14,936 nucleotides of DNA from an uncultured Bacilli bacterium (GTDB lineage Bacteria; Bacillota_I; Bacilli_A; RF39; UBA660). Below the pieces are notes generated by a model. The model worked only from the letters and a program-made list of their open reading frames with translations. It was not told the origin of the DNA and ran no database searches. A program made the translations under genes and the position numbers. The stretch covers positions 1 to 14,936 of the forward strand of contig CANQHY010000025.1 in NCBI GenBank assembly GCA_947623975.1, read 5' to 3'. This document shows positions 8,245 to 14,676 of the stretch, one piece after another. Every line of letters starts with the position of its first letter. Within the stretch, counting starts at the first letter, position 1.

Positions 8245-9438
8245 TTAAATATCTACTAAAGGTAAAGTTATTAATACCTTTGTACCGATACCGTATTTCG
8301 ATGTATATTTAATTTTACCCTTATGCATCGAAATAATTGTTTTTGAAAAATTAACACCCAAACCAGTTCCATTTATTTTAGTTGTGTAAAATTCTCTACC
8401 AATTTTTTTAACGTCCTCTATGCCTACCCCATCATCTACAACCTCTATCTTAATATTATTATTTTCTTTAAATAACTTAATTTTAATATTTAAAGACTTA
8501 CTACCTTTCTTAGCTTCAATACTGTTTTTAATTATATTAGTAAGTACTTGCTTTAGTTTATTATAATCACCTAAAATTATTACCTCTTCTTCATCATAAT
8601 CAAATTCAATATTTATATTATTTGCTTCAGCTAAACTCTTAAAATTATTGTAAACATCTTCTAAAAGTAAATTTATATCCATATAATCAAGATCAATTGC
8701 AAAACGGCCAAACATTAAATAATCTTCCATTAAATTTAATGATTCATCTATTTCATCATTTATTATTTTTATATATTTATCTAGATTTTTTTTATTATTT
8801 TTTTTAGCATCTTTACTGTTTTCTAATATTTCGATATAGCCTTTACAAACTGCTATTGGATTTTTAACTTCATGAATAAATTTAAATAAATAACTACGAT
8901 ACACCTCTTCTAATTCGATATATTTATTTTTAGATGACATCATCATATATTTAATAGCAACTAAAAGAAAATGAAAGCAAGTAATCATTATAATAACTGT
9001 TAATAATAAATCTGTTTCTAGTCTCAAGTTATTACCAAAATAGACATAAAACGAATAAAAATAAGCATTTACTATCGTAAAAGAATTTAATTTTGTTTTA
9101 GAAATTTTAAGTACAAAGAAAATTGCTAAATATTGAATTAATACTAAATACACTGATAAATCGAGTTTAAAAATTAAAGATATACTTATTAATATGTTTA
9201 TTATAAAGTAAGTCGTAGTATATTTTTTCATGTATGCTATAAAAAGATGGATATTTGCGAAAAATACTAAATAAATATTATCAGTTGAAATAAGAAAAAG
9301 AACTGACGAAGCAATAAGACAAAGTTTCTGAAAGATGTTTGAGATTTTTTTGGTGTTTAGGCTATCAAAATAAACATATACAAATATTGGAAAAGTAAGA
9401 AATATCAAAGAATAAATAAATTCAATAAAAAAATTCAT
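8245..9438 (-). CDS. Membrane sensor histidine kinase, sporulation-kinase type
   Basis: The protein has 397 residues. Residues 1-163 are six or seven membrane helices with very short loops and no large sensor domain. A HisKA dimerisation domain follows at about 178-245, with His189 in FIHEVKNPIAVCKGYIEIL. The HATPase domain at about 255-395 has the N box (N305 in NIIKNSIEA), G1 box (VDDGVGI, D336), F box (FYTTK) and G2 box (GTGLG, 357-361). All catalytic motifs are present. The H box and the FYTTK...GTGLG block resemble Bacillus KinB and related kinases that feed the Spo0A phosphorelay. No response regulator gene is adjacent, so it is an orphan kinase. An AGAAGGT site precedes the ATG. Two Spo0A-box-like sites lie about 40-55 bases upstream. 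That it phosphorylates a Spo0F- or Spo0A-type regulator is inference. Confidence 0.9.
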   Translation of the reverse strand: MNFFIEFIYSLIFLTFPIFVYVYFDSLNTKKISNIFQKLCLIASSVLFLISTDNIYLVFFANIHLFIAYMKKYTTTYFIINILISISLIFKLDLSVYLVLIQYLAIFFVLKISKTKLNSFTIVNAYFYSFYVYFGNNLRLETDLLLTVIIMITCFHFLLVAIKYMMMSSKNKYIELEEVYRSYLFKFIHEVKNPIAVCKGYIEILENSKDAKKNNKKNLDKYIKIINDEIDESLNLMEDYLMFGRFAIDLDYMDINLLLEDVYNNFKSLAEANNINIEFDYDEEEVIILGDYNKLKQVLTNIIKNSIEAKKGSKSLNIKIKLFKENNNIKIEVVDDGVGIEDVKKIGREFYTTKINGTGLGVNFSKTIISMHKGKIKYTSKYGIGTKVLITLPLVDI

Positions 9439-9459
9439 ACTATACCTTCTTTCAAGATA

Positions 9460-9492
9460 ATTATATGAATTTTAATTGTCTAAATTTGTCGA
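9460..9492 (-). promoter_or_regulatory. Candidate kinase promoter with long -35/-10 spacing
   Basis: On the minus strand a perfect TATAAT lies at 9465-9460. The only -35-like hexamer is TCGACA at 9492-9487, 21 bases upstream, inside a Spo0A-box-like site. A near-consensus promoter with an overlong spacer and 0A boxes over the -35 is the arrangement known for the Spo0A-activated spoIIG promoter. Confidence 0.4.
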
Positions 9493-9493
9493 A
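9477..9493 (+). promoter_or_regulatory. Tandem Spo0A-box-like sites upstream of the kinase gene
   Basis: TGTCTAA (9477-9483) and TGTCGAA (9487-9493) lie in the same orientation, separated by three bases. The second is a perfect match to the 0A box consensus TGNCGAA; the first has one mismatch. Ten bases from one box to the next is the spacing of paired 0A boxes bound by a Spo0A dimer. TTGT recurs at 9496 and 9516, on the same ten-base phase, with weaker matches. Confidence 0.5.
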
Positions 9494-9521
9494 TTTTGTA
9501 ACTTATTAGTATATTTTGTAA

Positions 9522-9833
9522 TTATTTGATGCTGTCGATATATTTTTTTAATTGTTTCGAATTAGGACCTAAAATAATCTTTAAGTCATTATTTATCTCA
9601 ACAATTCCTTTGGCACCAAGTTTAGTTATCGCTTCTTTATTAGCAAGAGTAACATCTTTTAAAGTTACTTTAAAACGTGAAAGATTACTCTCTACTGCCA
9701 CAATGTTATCTTTTCCACCAAGATACTCTACAAGTTTGTTTAATTCTAGATGAACATCCTTCCTACCAGCTTTAAGCACTGCCAAAAGTATTATCAGTAT
9801 TATTATCGCAATAATAATATATTCCCAACTCAT
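9522..9833 (-). CDS. Single-pass membrane protein with a degenerate PTS EIIB-like domain
   Basis: With the start chosen here the protein has 103 residues. One N-terminal membrane helix (4-20) is followed by a basic stretch and a cytosolic domain (about 29-101) that matches the EIIB domain of glucose-type phosphotransferase permeases: LVEYLGGKDNI, SRFKVTLKD, AITKLGAKGIVEI, DLKIILGPN. In true EIIB domains the phosphorylated cysteine sits in NI....aCiTRLRv; here the aligned residue is Asn50 (AVESNLSRFKV), so sugar phosphorylation is not possible. No EIIC or EIIA is nearby. It may be a sensor or binding relic. I prefer the ATG at 9833, which is preceded by GGTGATT (9843-9837); the in-frame ATG at 9851 overlaps a perfect TATAAT and has no ribosome binding site. 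It lies 83 bases upstream of the kinase gene on the same strand, with no strong terminator between. Confidence 0.75.
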   Translation of the reverse strand: MSWEYIIIAIIILIILLAVLKAGRKDVHLELNKLVEYLGGKDNIVAVESNLSRFKVTLKDVTLANKEAITKLGAKGIVEINNDLKIILGPNSKQLKKYIDSIK

Positions 9834-9836
9834 TCT

Positions 9837-9843
9837 AATCACC
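9837..9843 (-). promoter_or_regulatory. Ribosome binding site that decides the EIIB-like start
   Basis: GGTGATT matches the 3' part of the AGGAGGTGATC anti-SD complement and lies three bases before the ATG at 9833. The ATGs at 9851 and 9845 have nothing comparable upstream. Confidence 0.5.
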
Positions 9844-9849
9844 ATTTCC

Positions 9850-9879
9850 ATTATACAACATATATTAAAAAAATGAAAA
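9850..9879 (-). promoter_or_regulatory. Candidate promoter of the EIIB-like gene
   Basis: On the minus strand TTTTCA (9879-9874) and a perfect TATAAT (9855-9850) are separated by 18 bases. The transcription start would be near 9843, downstream of the ATG at 9851, which excludes that ATG if this promoter is used. Confidence 0.4.
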
Positions 9880-9984
9880 TATATTTTATCTATACAACAT
9901 TATTACTTAGATTTTATTGAAAAAAATAGGTACTAATCATCACTATTATATTTATCTTGAATATTCTATATTAGGAATAATGTA

Positions 9985-9991
9985 AAAGGAG
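9985..9991 (+). promoter_or_regulatory. Ribosome binding site that decides the first coat gene start
   Basis: AAAGGAG ends at 9991, eight bases before a TTG at 10000. The in-frame GTG at 9991 overlaps this site and cannot be served by it. No confident promoter could be placed upstream; a sporulation sigma factor would be expected. Confidence 0.65.
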
Positions 9992-9999
9992 TGATTTAT

Positions 10000-10383
10000 T
10001 TGAGTGATAATAAAAATTGCCTTGTTGATGTTTTAAAATTTATAGATAATTTACAGAAATGTTCACTACAACAGGATACGTTTGAAAATGGTTGTTCTAG
10101 ACCTTTCTTAGGAATTGGTACTACTATATCATATTTTAATACAAGACCAGTAACATTCTTTCTTTGTGACAACACCCAACTTGCTCTAACTTATTATGTA
10201 AATGGTGTAGCTACAACTAGTAACGTATTCAGAATAGAAAATGTTGATAATTCTTGTGTAACTGTTAGATTATTGGCTACAAATCCTGATGGTGGTTATA
10301 CTGCTACTAATGAAACTGCTCTCGTAAATGTAAATTGCATTTGTGCGATGAGATGTTTAAATGACATTAGTTTAGACTTATAG
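10000..10383 (+). CDS. CotZ-family spore coat protein (first of tandem pair), TTG start
   Basis: Started at TTG 10000, the protein has 127 residues and begins MSDNKNCLVDVLKF, parallel to its neighbour's MCDKNNCGNGGCLAQVL. Features of the CotY/CotZ family are visible: an N-terminal Cys, CSRPFLG (32-38), NTRP (47-50), FRIENV (77-82), a Cys-Val-Thr-Val-Arg-Leu-Leu strand (86-92) and a terminal NCICAMRCL (112-120). Family members are cysteine-rich structural proteins that cross-link in the outer coat or crust of the spore. No signal peptide or membrane helix is present, which fits assembly from the mother cell cytoplasm. It is the first gene of a two-gene operon, 14 bases before the next. The sequence is shorter than Bacillus CotZ/CotY (roughly 150-160 residues) but is complete at both ends. 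Identification rests on motif pattern and is fairly strong. Confidence 0.8.
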   Translation: MSDNKNCLVDVLKFIDNLQKCSLQQDTFENGCSRPFLGIGTTISYFNTRPVTFFLCDNTQLALTYYVNGVATTSNVFRIENVDNSCVTVRLLATNPDGGYTATNETALVNVNCICAMRCLNDISLDL

Positions 10384-10397
10384 GAAAGGAGGATATT

Positions 10398-10790
10398 ATG
10401 TGCGATAAAAATAATTGTGGAAACGGAGGTTGCTTAGCCCAAGTTCTTGAAAACATTATTTTACTTCAACAAGCAGGAGATAATGCTCCCAGTGGATGTG
10501 ACAAACCTTTTCTTGGAAACATTTCTTTAATTGCCAACACAAGACCTATTAATCTATATTGCTGCTGCACTAATAAAATATGGGAAATGCCATACGATTA
10601 CAATGGTGAAACTGGAATTAGTAGTTTCTTTAGAATAGAAAATGTAAACGAAAACTGTGCAACATTTAGAATCTTACTACCTGCTACAACAACTGGTGGT
10701 TATACTGCTACAAATAATTTTTTTGTTATTAATTTAAACTGTGTAGGTAGCATGAAATGTCTAGCAGATGCCTTAGTTAGCAATCTTTAA
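10398..10790 (+). CDS. CotZ-family spore coat protein (second of tandem pair)
   Basis: The 130-residue protein is a paralogue of the preceding gene product. It shares KPFLG (36-40), NTRP (47-50), FFRIENV (77-83), CATFRIL (87-93), TGGYTATN (99-106) and a C-terminal NLNCVGSMKCL (112-122). Cysteines are more numerous (C2, C7, C12, C34, C55, C56, C57, C87, C115, C121), including the triple CCC. The last cysteine block is reduced relative to its neighbour's (NCVG for NCIC). Such proteins form disulfide-linked coat or crust layers. A strong GGAAAGGAGG precedes the ATG, and a terminator follows 14 bases after the stop, so the two genes form a closed coat operon that arose by duplication. Confidence 0.8.
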   Translation: MCDKNNCGNGGCLAQVLENIILLQQAGDNAPSGCDKPFLGNISLIANTRPINLYCCCTNKIWEMPYDYNGETGISSFFRIENVNENCATFRILLPATTTGGYTATNNFFVINLNCVGSMKCLADALVSNL

Positions 10791-10804
10791 AAAATAAAAC
10801 AGTT

Positions 10805-10836
10805 AGGGAAACGTACAAGTTTCCCTTTTATTTTAA
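10805..10836 (+). terminator. Rho-independent terminator of the coat operon
   Basis: AGGGAAAC and GTTTCCCT form a perfect 8-bp stem around GTACAA, followed by TTTTATTTT. Confidence 0.8.
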
Positions 10837-10849
10837 TAACTTTTAATAA

Positions 10850-10893
10850 TATAGAAAAAAGATAAACACTGAAGAGATCAGCATCCATCTTTT
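10850..10893 (-). terminator. Terminator of the small Sm-like protein gene
   Basis: On the minus strand a 16-bp stem (10893-10878 with 10872-10857, four G-U pairs) with a 5-base loop is followed by a T-rich tract. The stop codon of the gene lies within the stem base. Confidence 0.65.
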
Positions 10894-11188
10894 ATTTTAT
10901 ATTTTTAATTTTCGAAATATCTAAATAACTACCATTCTCTAGTAAAATTCTATTATCTATTTTACTCAATATTTTTGTATTTGTAATATTGCCATCATCC
11001 AATTCTATATCTACCCTTTTATTAAAATATTGAAAAAAATTGTTTAAATCATTCTTTTTTTCAGCACTATAATTATCATTTGTTGGACTAACAATTCTCT
11101 CATTTTCGGCATAAGAATAGTATGATTTTTTATTGTTCGATTCTATTTTATCATTATTTTTAAATATTTCAGGCAACTTTTTATTCAT
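10892..11188 (-). CDS. Small basic protein, possible Sm-like C-terminal domain, possibly spore-related
   Basis: I do not recognise a named family. The 98-residue protein has a polar, Asn/Lys/Ser-rich and probably disordered N-terminal half (1-48). The compact C-terminal segment (about 52-98) has the strand pattern of an Sm-like or SH3-like barrel: VDIELDDG, TKILSKIDNRILLENG, YLDISKIKNI. Small proteins of this layout occur among Bacillota sporulation genes, and this one sits directly after a coat operon and has a sigma-E-like -10 upstream, so a role in spore formation is a reasonable inference. There is no signal peptide or cysteine. AAAGAGTGATT before the ATG supports the start. It is transcribed alone, divergent from the SEDS gene. 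Confidence 0.7.
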   Translation of the reverse strand: MNKKLPEIFKNNDKIESNNKKSYYSYAENERIVSPTNDNYSAEKKNDLNNFFQYFNKRVDIELDDGNITNTKILSKIDNRILLENGSYLDISKIKNIK

Positions 11189-11208
11189 ATAATCACTCTT
11201 TCTATTTC

Positions 11209-11235
11209 ATTGTATGTATTTGATAAATAATATTT
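11209..11235 (-). promoter_or_regulatory. Candidate sigma-E-type promoter of the small protein gene
   Basis: Minus strand CATACAAT (11216-11209) is a perfect match to the Bacillus sigma-E -10 (CATACAnT). AAATATT (11235-11229) resembles its -35 (KMATATT), but the spacer is 12 bases rather than the usual 14 or so, so confidence is modest. Confidence 0.35.
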
Positions 11236-11249
11236 ACTTTTTTTATCAT
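11220..11249 (+). promoter_or_regulatory. Candidate sigma-A-type promoter of the SEDS gene
   Basis: TTGATA (11220-11225), 18-base spacer, TATCAT (11244-11249), each one mismatch from consensus. GGTGATT (11259-11265) follows as ribosome binding site. Confidence 0.4.
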
Positions 11250-11268
11250 AATAATAATGGTGATTTAG

Positions 11269-12396
11269 GTGAATTTACTCAGTAAGAATAAAATTATTTT
11301 AGTAATGTTATCTTTATTTGTTATTCTTAGCATAATAAGCATTTATTCTGCTTCGATGTATCTTTCCCCTACGCTAGGAAAACTTTATATTAAGCAGTTT
11401 TTCTGGTATATAGTAGGTTTTGTTTTAATATTTCTTATAAATAAAATTAGAATGAGTACGCTTTATAAATATTCTTTATTATTCTATGTTATAAATGTTG
11501 TTCTATTAGTAGGTTTATTTTTATTTACTACTCCTATTAACGGCAGTAGAGCTTGGTATACAATAGATGGCATTGGTAGTTTTCAACCTAGTGAATTTAT
11601 GAAGATTACTCTTATTTTATTTAATTCATATATTATTTATAGTTTTTATAAAAAAGAAAAAGTTTTAAACACCAAAAGGGAATTATTACTTATTTTCACG
11701 ATCTTTATAACCTTTTTGATTCCTAGTATCTTAGCCTTTTTAGAACCGGATACTGGATCTGTAATAGTCTATATGGTAATAGCATTATCTATGCTGTTCG
11801 TATCAGGTATAAATAAAAAATGGTTTATTTATTTTTTCGTTTTTGTTATAGCTTTCATTTTATTGTTTTTATATTTTTACTTTTTCAAAGAAGATTTGTT
11901 CATAAATGTTTTGGGCAGAGATTTTTTCTACCGTATGGATAGGGTTGTAAATTGGAATAATGGTAGTGGAATGCAGCTTAACAATTCGTTAATTTCGATA
12001 GGTTCCAGCGGCTTATGGGGGCACGGTTTTAACAATACACCTATTTATTTTCCAGAAGCTGGTACCGATTTTATCTTTACAGTATACAGTTCTAATTTTG
12101 GACTTATCGGTTCTGTCATTTTAATATCTCTTTTACTATTTTTTAATATCTACCTTCTTAAAATAACTAAAACTTTATATTCATTAGAAGATAAGTACAC
12201 CTTAATAGGAATAATATCTGTTATATTTTATCAGCAGATACAAAATATTGGAATGACTTTAGGTCTTCTTCCTATAACAGGAATTACCTTACCTTTTATA
12301 AGTTATGGTGGTTCTAGCCTTCTTTCCTATATGCTCTTAATGGGAATAGTAATAAATATTATAAAAACAGATAAAATGAAAAAAGCATACAAATAA
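11269..12396 (+). CDS. Divergent SEDS-family (FtsW/RodA/SpoVE) polytopic membrane protein
   Basis: The 375-residue protein has about ten membrane helices and SEDS signatures: NGSRAWYTI (91-99), FQPSEFMKI (105-113), EPDTGSVIV (159-167), GTDFIF (265-270) and NIGMTLGLLPITGITLPFIS through YGGSS (326-350). SEDS proteins polymerise lipid II into glycan strands together with a class B penicillin-binding protein. Two conserved features are missing. The loop that in FtsW, RodA and SpoVE reads DP.G.G.Q...S and carries the catalytic aspartate is here NWNNGSGMQLNNS (228-240), with no aspartate and about two residues fewer. The GEELG after TDFIF is SSNFG (274-278). The protein may therefore be a non-catalytic or altered member. 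No penicillin-binding protein gene is adjacent. The start is GTG at 11269 with GGTGATT upstream; the next in-frame ATG is within the first helix. It ends at a strong terminator and forms a single-gene unit. Confidence 0.88.
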   Translation: MNLLSKNKIILVMLSLFVILSIISIYSASMYLSPTLGKLYIKQFFWYIVGFVLIFLINKIRMSTLYKYSLLFYVINVVLLVGLFLFTTPINGSRAWYTIDGIGSFQPSEFMKITLILFNSYIIYSFYKKEKVLNTKRELLLIFTIFITFLIPSILAFLEPDTGSVIVYMVIALSMLFVSGINKKWFIYFFVFVIAFILLFLYFYFFKEDLFINVLGRDFFYRMDRVVNWNNGSGMQLNNSLISIGSSGLWGHGFNNTPIYFPEAGTDFIFTVYSSNFGLIGSVILISLLLFFNIYLLKITKTLYSLEDKYTLIGIISVIFYQQIQNIGMTLGLLPITGITLPFISYGGSSLLSYMLLMGIVINIIKTDKMKKAYK

Positions 12397-12432
12397 ACTC
12401 TAAAATGACTTAGTCAAATTAGAGTTTTTTTC
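12395..12432 (+). terminator. Rho-independent terminator after the SEDS gene
   Basis: AAACTCTAA pairs with TTAGAGTTT, and inside it TGAC pairs with GTCA around a TTA loop, with an AA/AA internal loop between. A run of seven T follows. It may also serve the minus-strand gene ending at 12432. Confidence 0.85.
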
Positions 12433-14456
12433 TACAAATATAACTTAGCGGTATTTATAAGGTCTCTTTCACATTCCATAAATCTAATCGCATTATCTTG
12501 ATTATCTATTACCAAATAATCACTAAAACCTCCTGGTATATTATCTACTTTACTTGCCACAATTACACTATTTTCTTTAAATACATTGCATATTTCTTTA
12601 ATAATATCCTCAGTAAAATCAGCCTTATCAAAATAAACTTCTGTTAAAATATCATTATCATCATCTTTGGATGAATAAATTGTCACTCTATATTTTTTGG
12701 ATAACGGAACTATTTCCATAACGGTATGTCTTCCATCTTTTTCATAGGCAAGACTTGTCATATAAACACTTTTAATGGCATCCAACAATTCTTCTTTTGA
12801 TTCCTTCTCATCAAAAAAACTTTCTTCAGATTTTTTTAACTCTTCTTGTTTTTTTGAAACTATTTTATGAACTGACAAATAGGATATAATTTTATCTTCC
12901 AAATCAATTATTTCTTGCATAACTGTTGGATGATTTACCGCAAAATCCAATTCTTTAACTCTCGAAAGAGCATTTAATAAATTATTTATCTTGTCTACAT
13001 CAGCAATACTAATTGGTCGTCCATTGTTAAAGTTTTTTAAATTTATTCCATGCTTTTTAGATTCTTCTAAAAGGTATTTAGCTGTATCTTGAGCATCATT
13101 TAATAAACTTTTTCTTTCTTTCTCAAAGATACTTCTAGCATTATCCTGCGCAAGAACTTTCAATAATTCGTTTTCTTTTTGTAATTCAAATATTTTTTGG
13201 GCTTGTTCATCAGCATCTTGCAATAATCTCTTATGTTCTCTTTGTTCTTTTAAAATAATTTTGGCAAACTCATCAGCATCTCTTTTAATTTGCTCTCTTT
13301 CATTAAGAACATCCATAAGTTGTCTAGCTTGTTCTTCTGCTAATGAAACTAACCTATCATATTCATTACTTTTATTTTTTTTCTTGTCTTTATCATTTTT
13401 TTCTTTATTATAAACAAAATCTTTTTTTAATTTATTTCTCTCAAGTTCTACATCATTTAGTACTAATCTATAACTTTCTATAATATCGCTACATATTTTT
13501 TCGCGTTCACTATCATTAATATTCTTATAATACATTCTCTTTTTATCAAAGTATTCTATAAAATTACCAAATCCATCTATAGCACCACATAAAACCGCAT
13601 CCAATATTTCGTTTATCAATCTTTCATGGCTAACTATAAATTCTTCATTATTTTTTTCAAATTCTACGCATACTAAAGCTTCATTATATAGGGTGTTTCT
13701 ATCTTCTTGAAGATTCTTAAATTCATCACATATTTTTTTAATTAGTGAATCTTTTTTATATTTTTCTTTTATTTCATCCCAAACAGCATTTTTTCCGTTT
13801 AGCTTTGTATTTGCAACATTCAAATCATAAGCAAGTCTTGCTACATTCAAAACGGTTAAATTAAAACCAATCTCATCATTTGTCCTGTTATATCCTTTAA
13901 GATATGACTTCCTAGTATATAAGTCAAAAATATTTGAAAATTCATTACTACCTATAAAATTAGCCCTATATTTACCATAATCTATTGCAATATTACAATA
14001 AACATAATTTTTTATCTTTTCTTTCATTAAATTTTCAATATTAATTTCTATTGGATTATAAATTTTTCTAGATAAATCTATCATTGAATAAATATAACTT
14101 ACTAATTCTAAATCTTCTTTTGGACAATTTTTAAATGTTAAAGTTATATCGCCGTTAACAGTAGATATAATATTTTTATTTTCTTCTTTTAGATTCTCAA
14201 AAGAAAAATTTTTACTCTTAGCAAAAAAATGTTCAAAGAATCTTGGAAAGATATAACTTCTGTAGTTAAAATCACACGAAAAAGAATACACAAGTCTACC
14301 GATTTTTCGATTATTTTTAATTTTGTTCAAGGTTAATTCGACTAAATTATTTTTTTTATAATTAATATTTACCTCTATCTTACTACCATACCTTATACTG
14401 CTATGATAGTTATCATATCTTAGCAGTAATTCATCTAAATACTTACTTGCTACCAT
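12432..14456 (-). CDS. Uncharacterised 674-aa protein with a 21-residue-repeat coiled coil
   Basis: I do not recognise this protein. It has no signal peptide or membrane helix. Residues 1 to about 335 form a mixed alpha/beta region (strands at about 26-44, 53-61, 97-109, 136-140, 154-168). A Lys/Asp-rich hinge (350-362) is followed by a coiled coil to about 470 built from five units that begin A-[ED/QD]-x-x-A-[RKQ]: A373 (AEEQAR), A394 (ADEFAK), A415 (ADEQAQ), A436 (AQDNAR), A455 (AQDTAK), spaced 21, 21, 21 and 19 residues. Residues 480-545 are helical. Residues 560-674 form a compact C-terminal alpha/beta domain with alternating strands (HTVMEIVPL, KYRVTIYSS, ILTEVYFDK) and YLVIDNQ, ending in a helix. 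AGGAGG (14471-14466) lies nine bases before the ATG. The gene is alone on its strand, with an extended -10 promoter. A scaffold or regulated assembly role is only a guess. Confidence 0.8.
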   Translation of the reverse strand: MVASKYLDELLLRYDNYHSSIRYGSKIEVNINYKKNNLVELTLNKIKNNRKIGRLVYSFSCDFNYRSYIFPRFFEHFFAKSKNFSFENLKEENKNIISTVNGDITLTFKNCPKEDLELVSYIYSMIDLSRKIYNPIEINIENLMKEKIKNYVYCNIAIDYGKYRANFIGSNEFSNIFDLYTRKSYLKGYNRTNDEIGFNLTVLNVARLAYDLNVANTKLNGKNAVWDEIKEKYKKDSLIKKICDEFKNLQEDRNTLYNEALVCVEFEKNNEEFIVSHERLINEILDAVLCGAIDGFGNFIEYFDKKRMYYKNINDSEREKICSDIIESYRLVLNDVELERNKLKKDFVYNKEKNDKDKKKNKSNEYDRLVSLAEEQARQLMDVLNEREQIKRDADEFAKIILKEQREHKRLLQDADEQAQKIFELQKENELLKVLAQDNARSIFEKERKSLLNDAQDTAKYLLEESKKHGINLKNFNNGRPISIADVDKINNLLNALSRVKELDFAVNHPTVMQEIIDLEDKIISYLSVHKIVSKKQEELKKSEESFFDEKESKEELLDAIKSVYMTSLAYEKDGRHTVMEIVPLSKKYRVTIYSSKDDDNDILTEVYFDKADFTEDIIKEICNVFKENSVIVASKVDNIPGGFSDYLVIDNQDNAIRFMECERDLINTAKLYL

Positions 14457-14479
14457 CCATAACAGCCTCCTACCCTTTA

Positions 14480-14491
14480 TTCTTATAAGAA
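14480..14491. promoter_or_regulatory. Perfect 12-bp palindrome over the predicted start of transcription of the coiled-coil gene
   Basis: TTCTTATAAGAA is a perfect palindrome just downstream of the -10 at 14499-14494, centred near the expected transcription start. It could be an operator for a dimeric repressor, but AT-rich palindromes also arise by chance. Confidence 0.3.
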
Positions 14492-14493
14492 AG

Positions 14494-14502
14494 ATTATAA
14501 CA
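14494..14502 (-). promoter_or_regulatory. Extended -10 promoter of the 674-aa protein gene
   Basis: Minus strand TGTTATAAT: a perfect TATAAT (14499-14494) with TG one base upstream. The -35 position has only a weak TTACTA. Confidence 0.5.
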
Positions 14503-14602
14503 TATTTTTTTTAAATAGTAACCCCCTTAACGATAATATTTTCTTATTTTGTTAATTTTCATTTGGAGGTCCGCTTTTAACAAAATAACGGCATTAAGTC
14601 TG

Positions 14603-14630
14603 ATTATAGTATAATGAAATTTAAAATCAA
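14603..14630 (-). promoter_or_regulatory. Outward promoter-like sequence on the left arm of the inverted repeat
   Basis: On the minus strand TTGATT (14630-14625) and TATAAT (14608-14603) are 16 bases apart, pointing toward the 674-aa gene. The -35 lies in the inverted repeat arm. Confidence 0.35.
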
Positions 14631-14676
14631 GGGCGAGTGAAATGAGTTTATATACCCTTGATTTTTAAATTTCATT
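14613..14676. repeat. Long inverted repeat with a 21-base loop
   Basis: The left arm (14613-14633) and the right arm (14655-14676) match over 21 pairs with a single extra base. Both contain AATGAAATTT and end in ATCAAGGG toward the loop. No T-run follows on either side, so it does not look like a terminator. Confidence 0.8.

Noticed and set aside
9849..9851. ATG at 9851 as start of the EIIB-like gene
   Set aside because: It overlaps a perfect TATAAT and has no ribosome binding site; ATG at 9833 has GGTGATT upstream.
9859..9867. CATATATTA as a sigma-K-type -10 for the coat operon
   Set aside because: It matches CATAnnnTA but lies about 130 bases from the start with no matching -35, and such a match is common in AT-rich sequence.
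9991..9993. GTG as start of the first coat gene
   Set aside because: The ribosome binding site overlaps this codon, while TTG at 10000 is correctly spaced.
14642..14668. Short frames at 14642 (8 codons) and 14818 (16 codons) as small proteins
   Set aside because: Neither has a ribosome binding site at suitable distance, and the first lies across the loop and arm of a hairpin.
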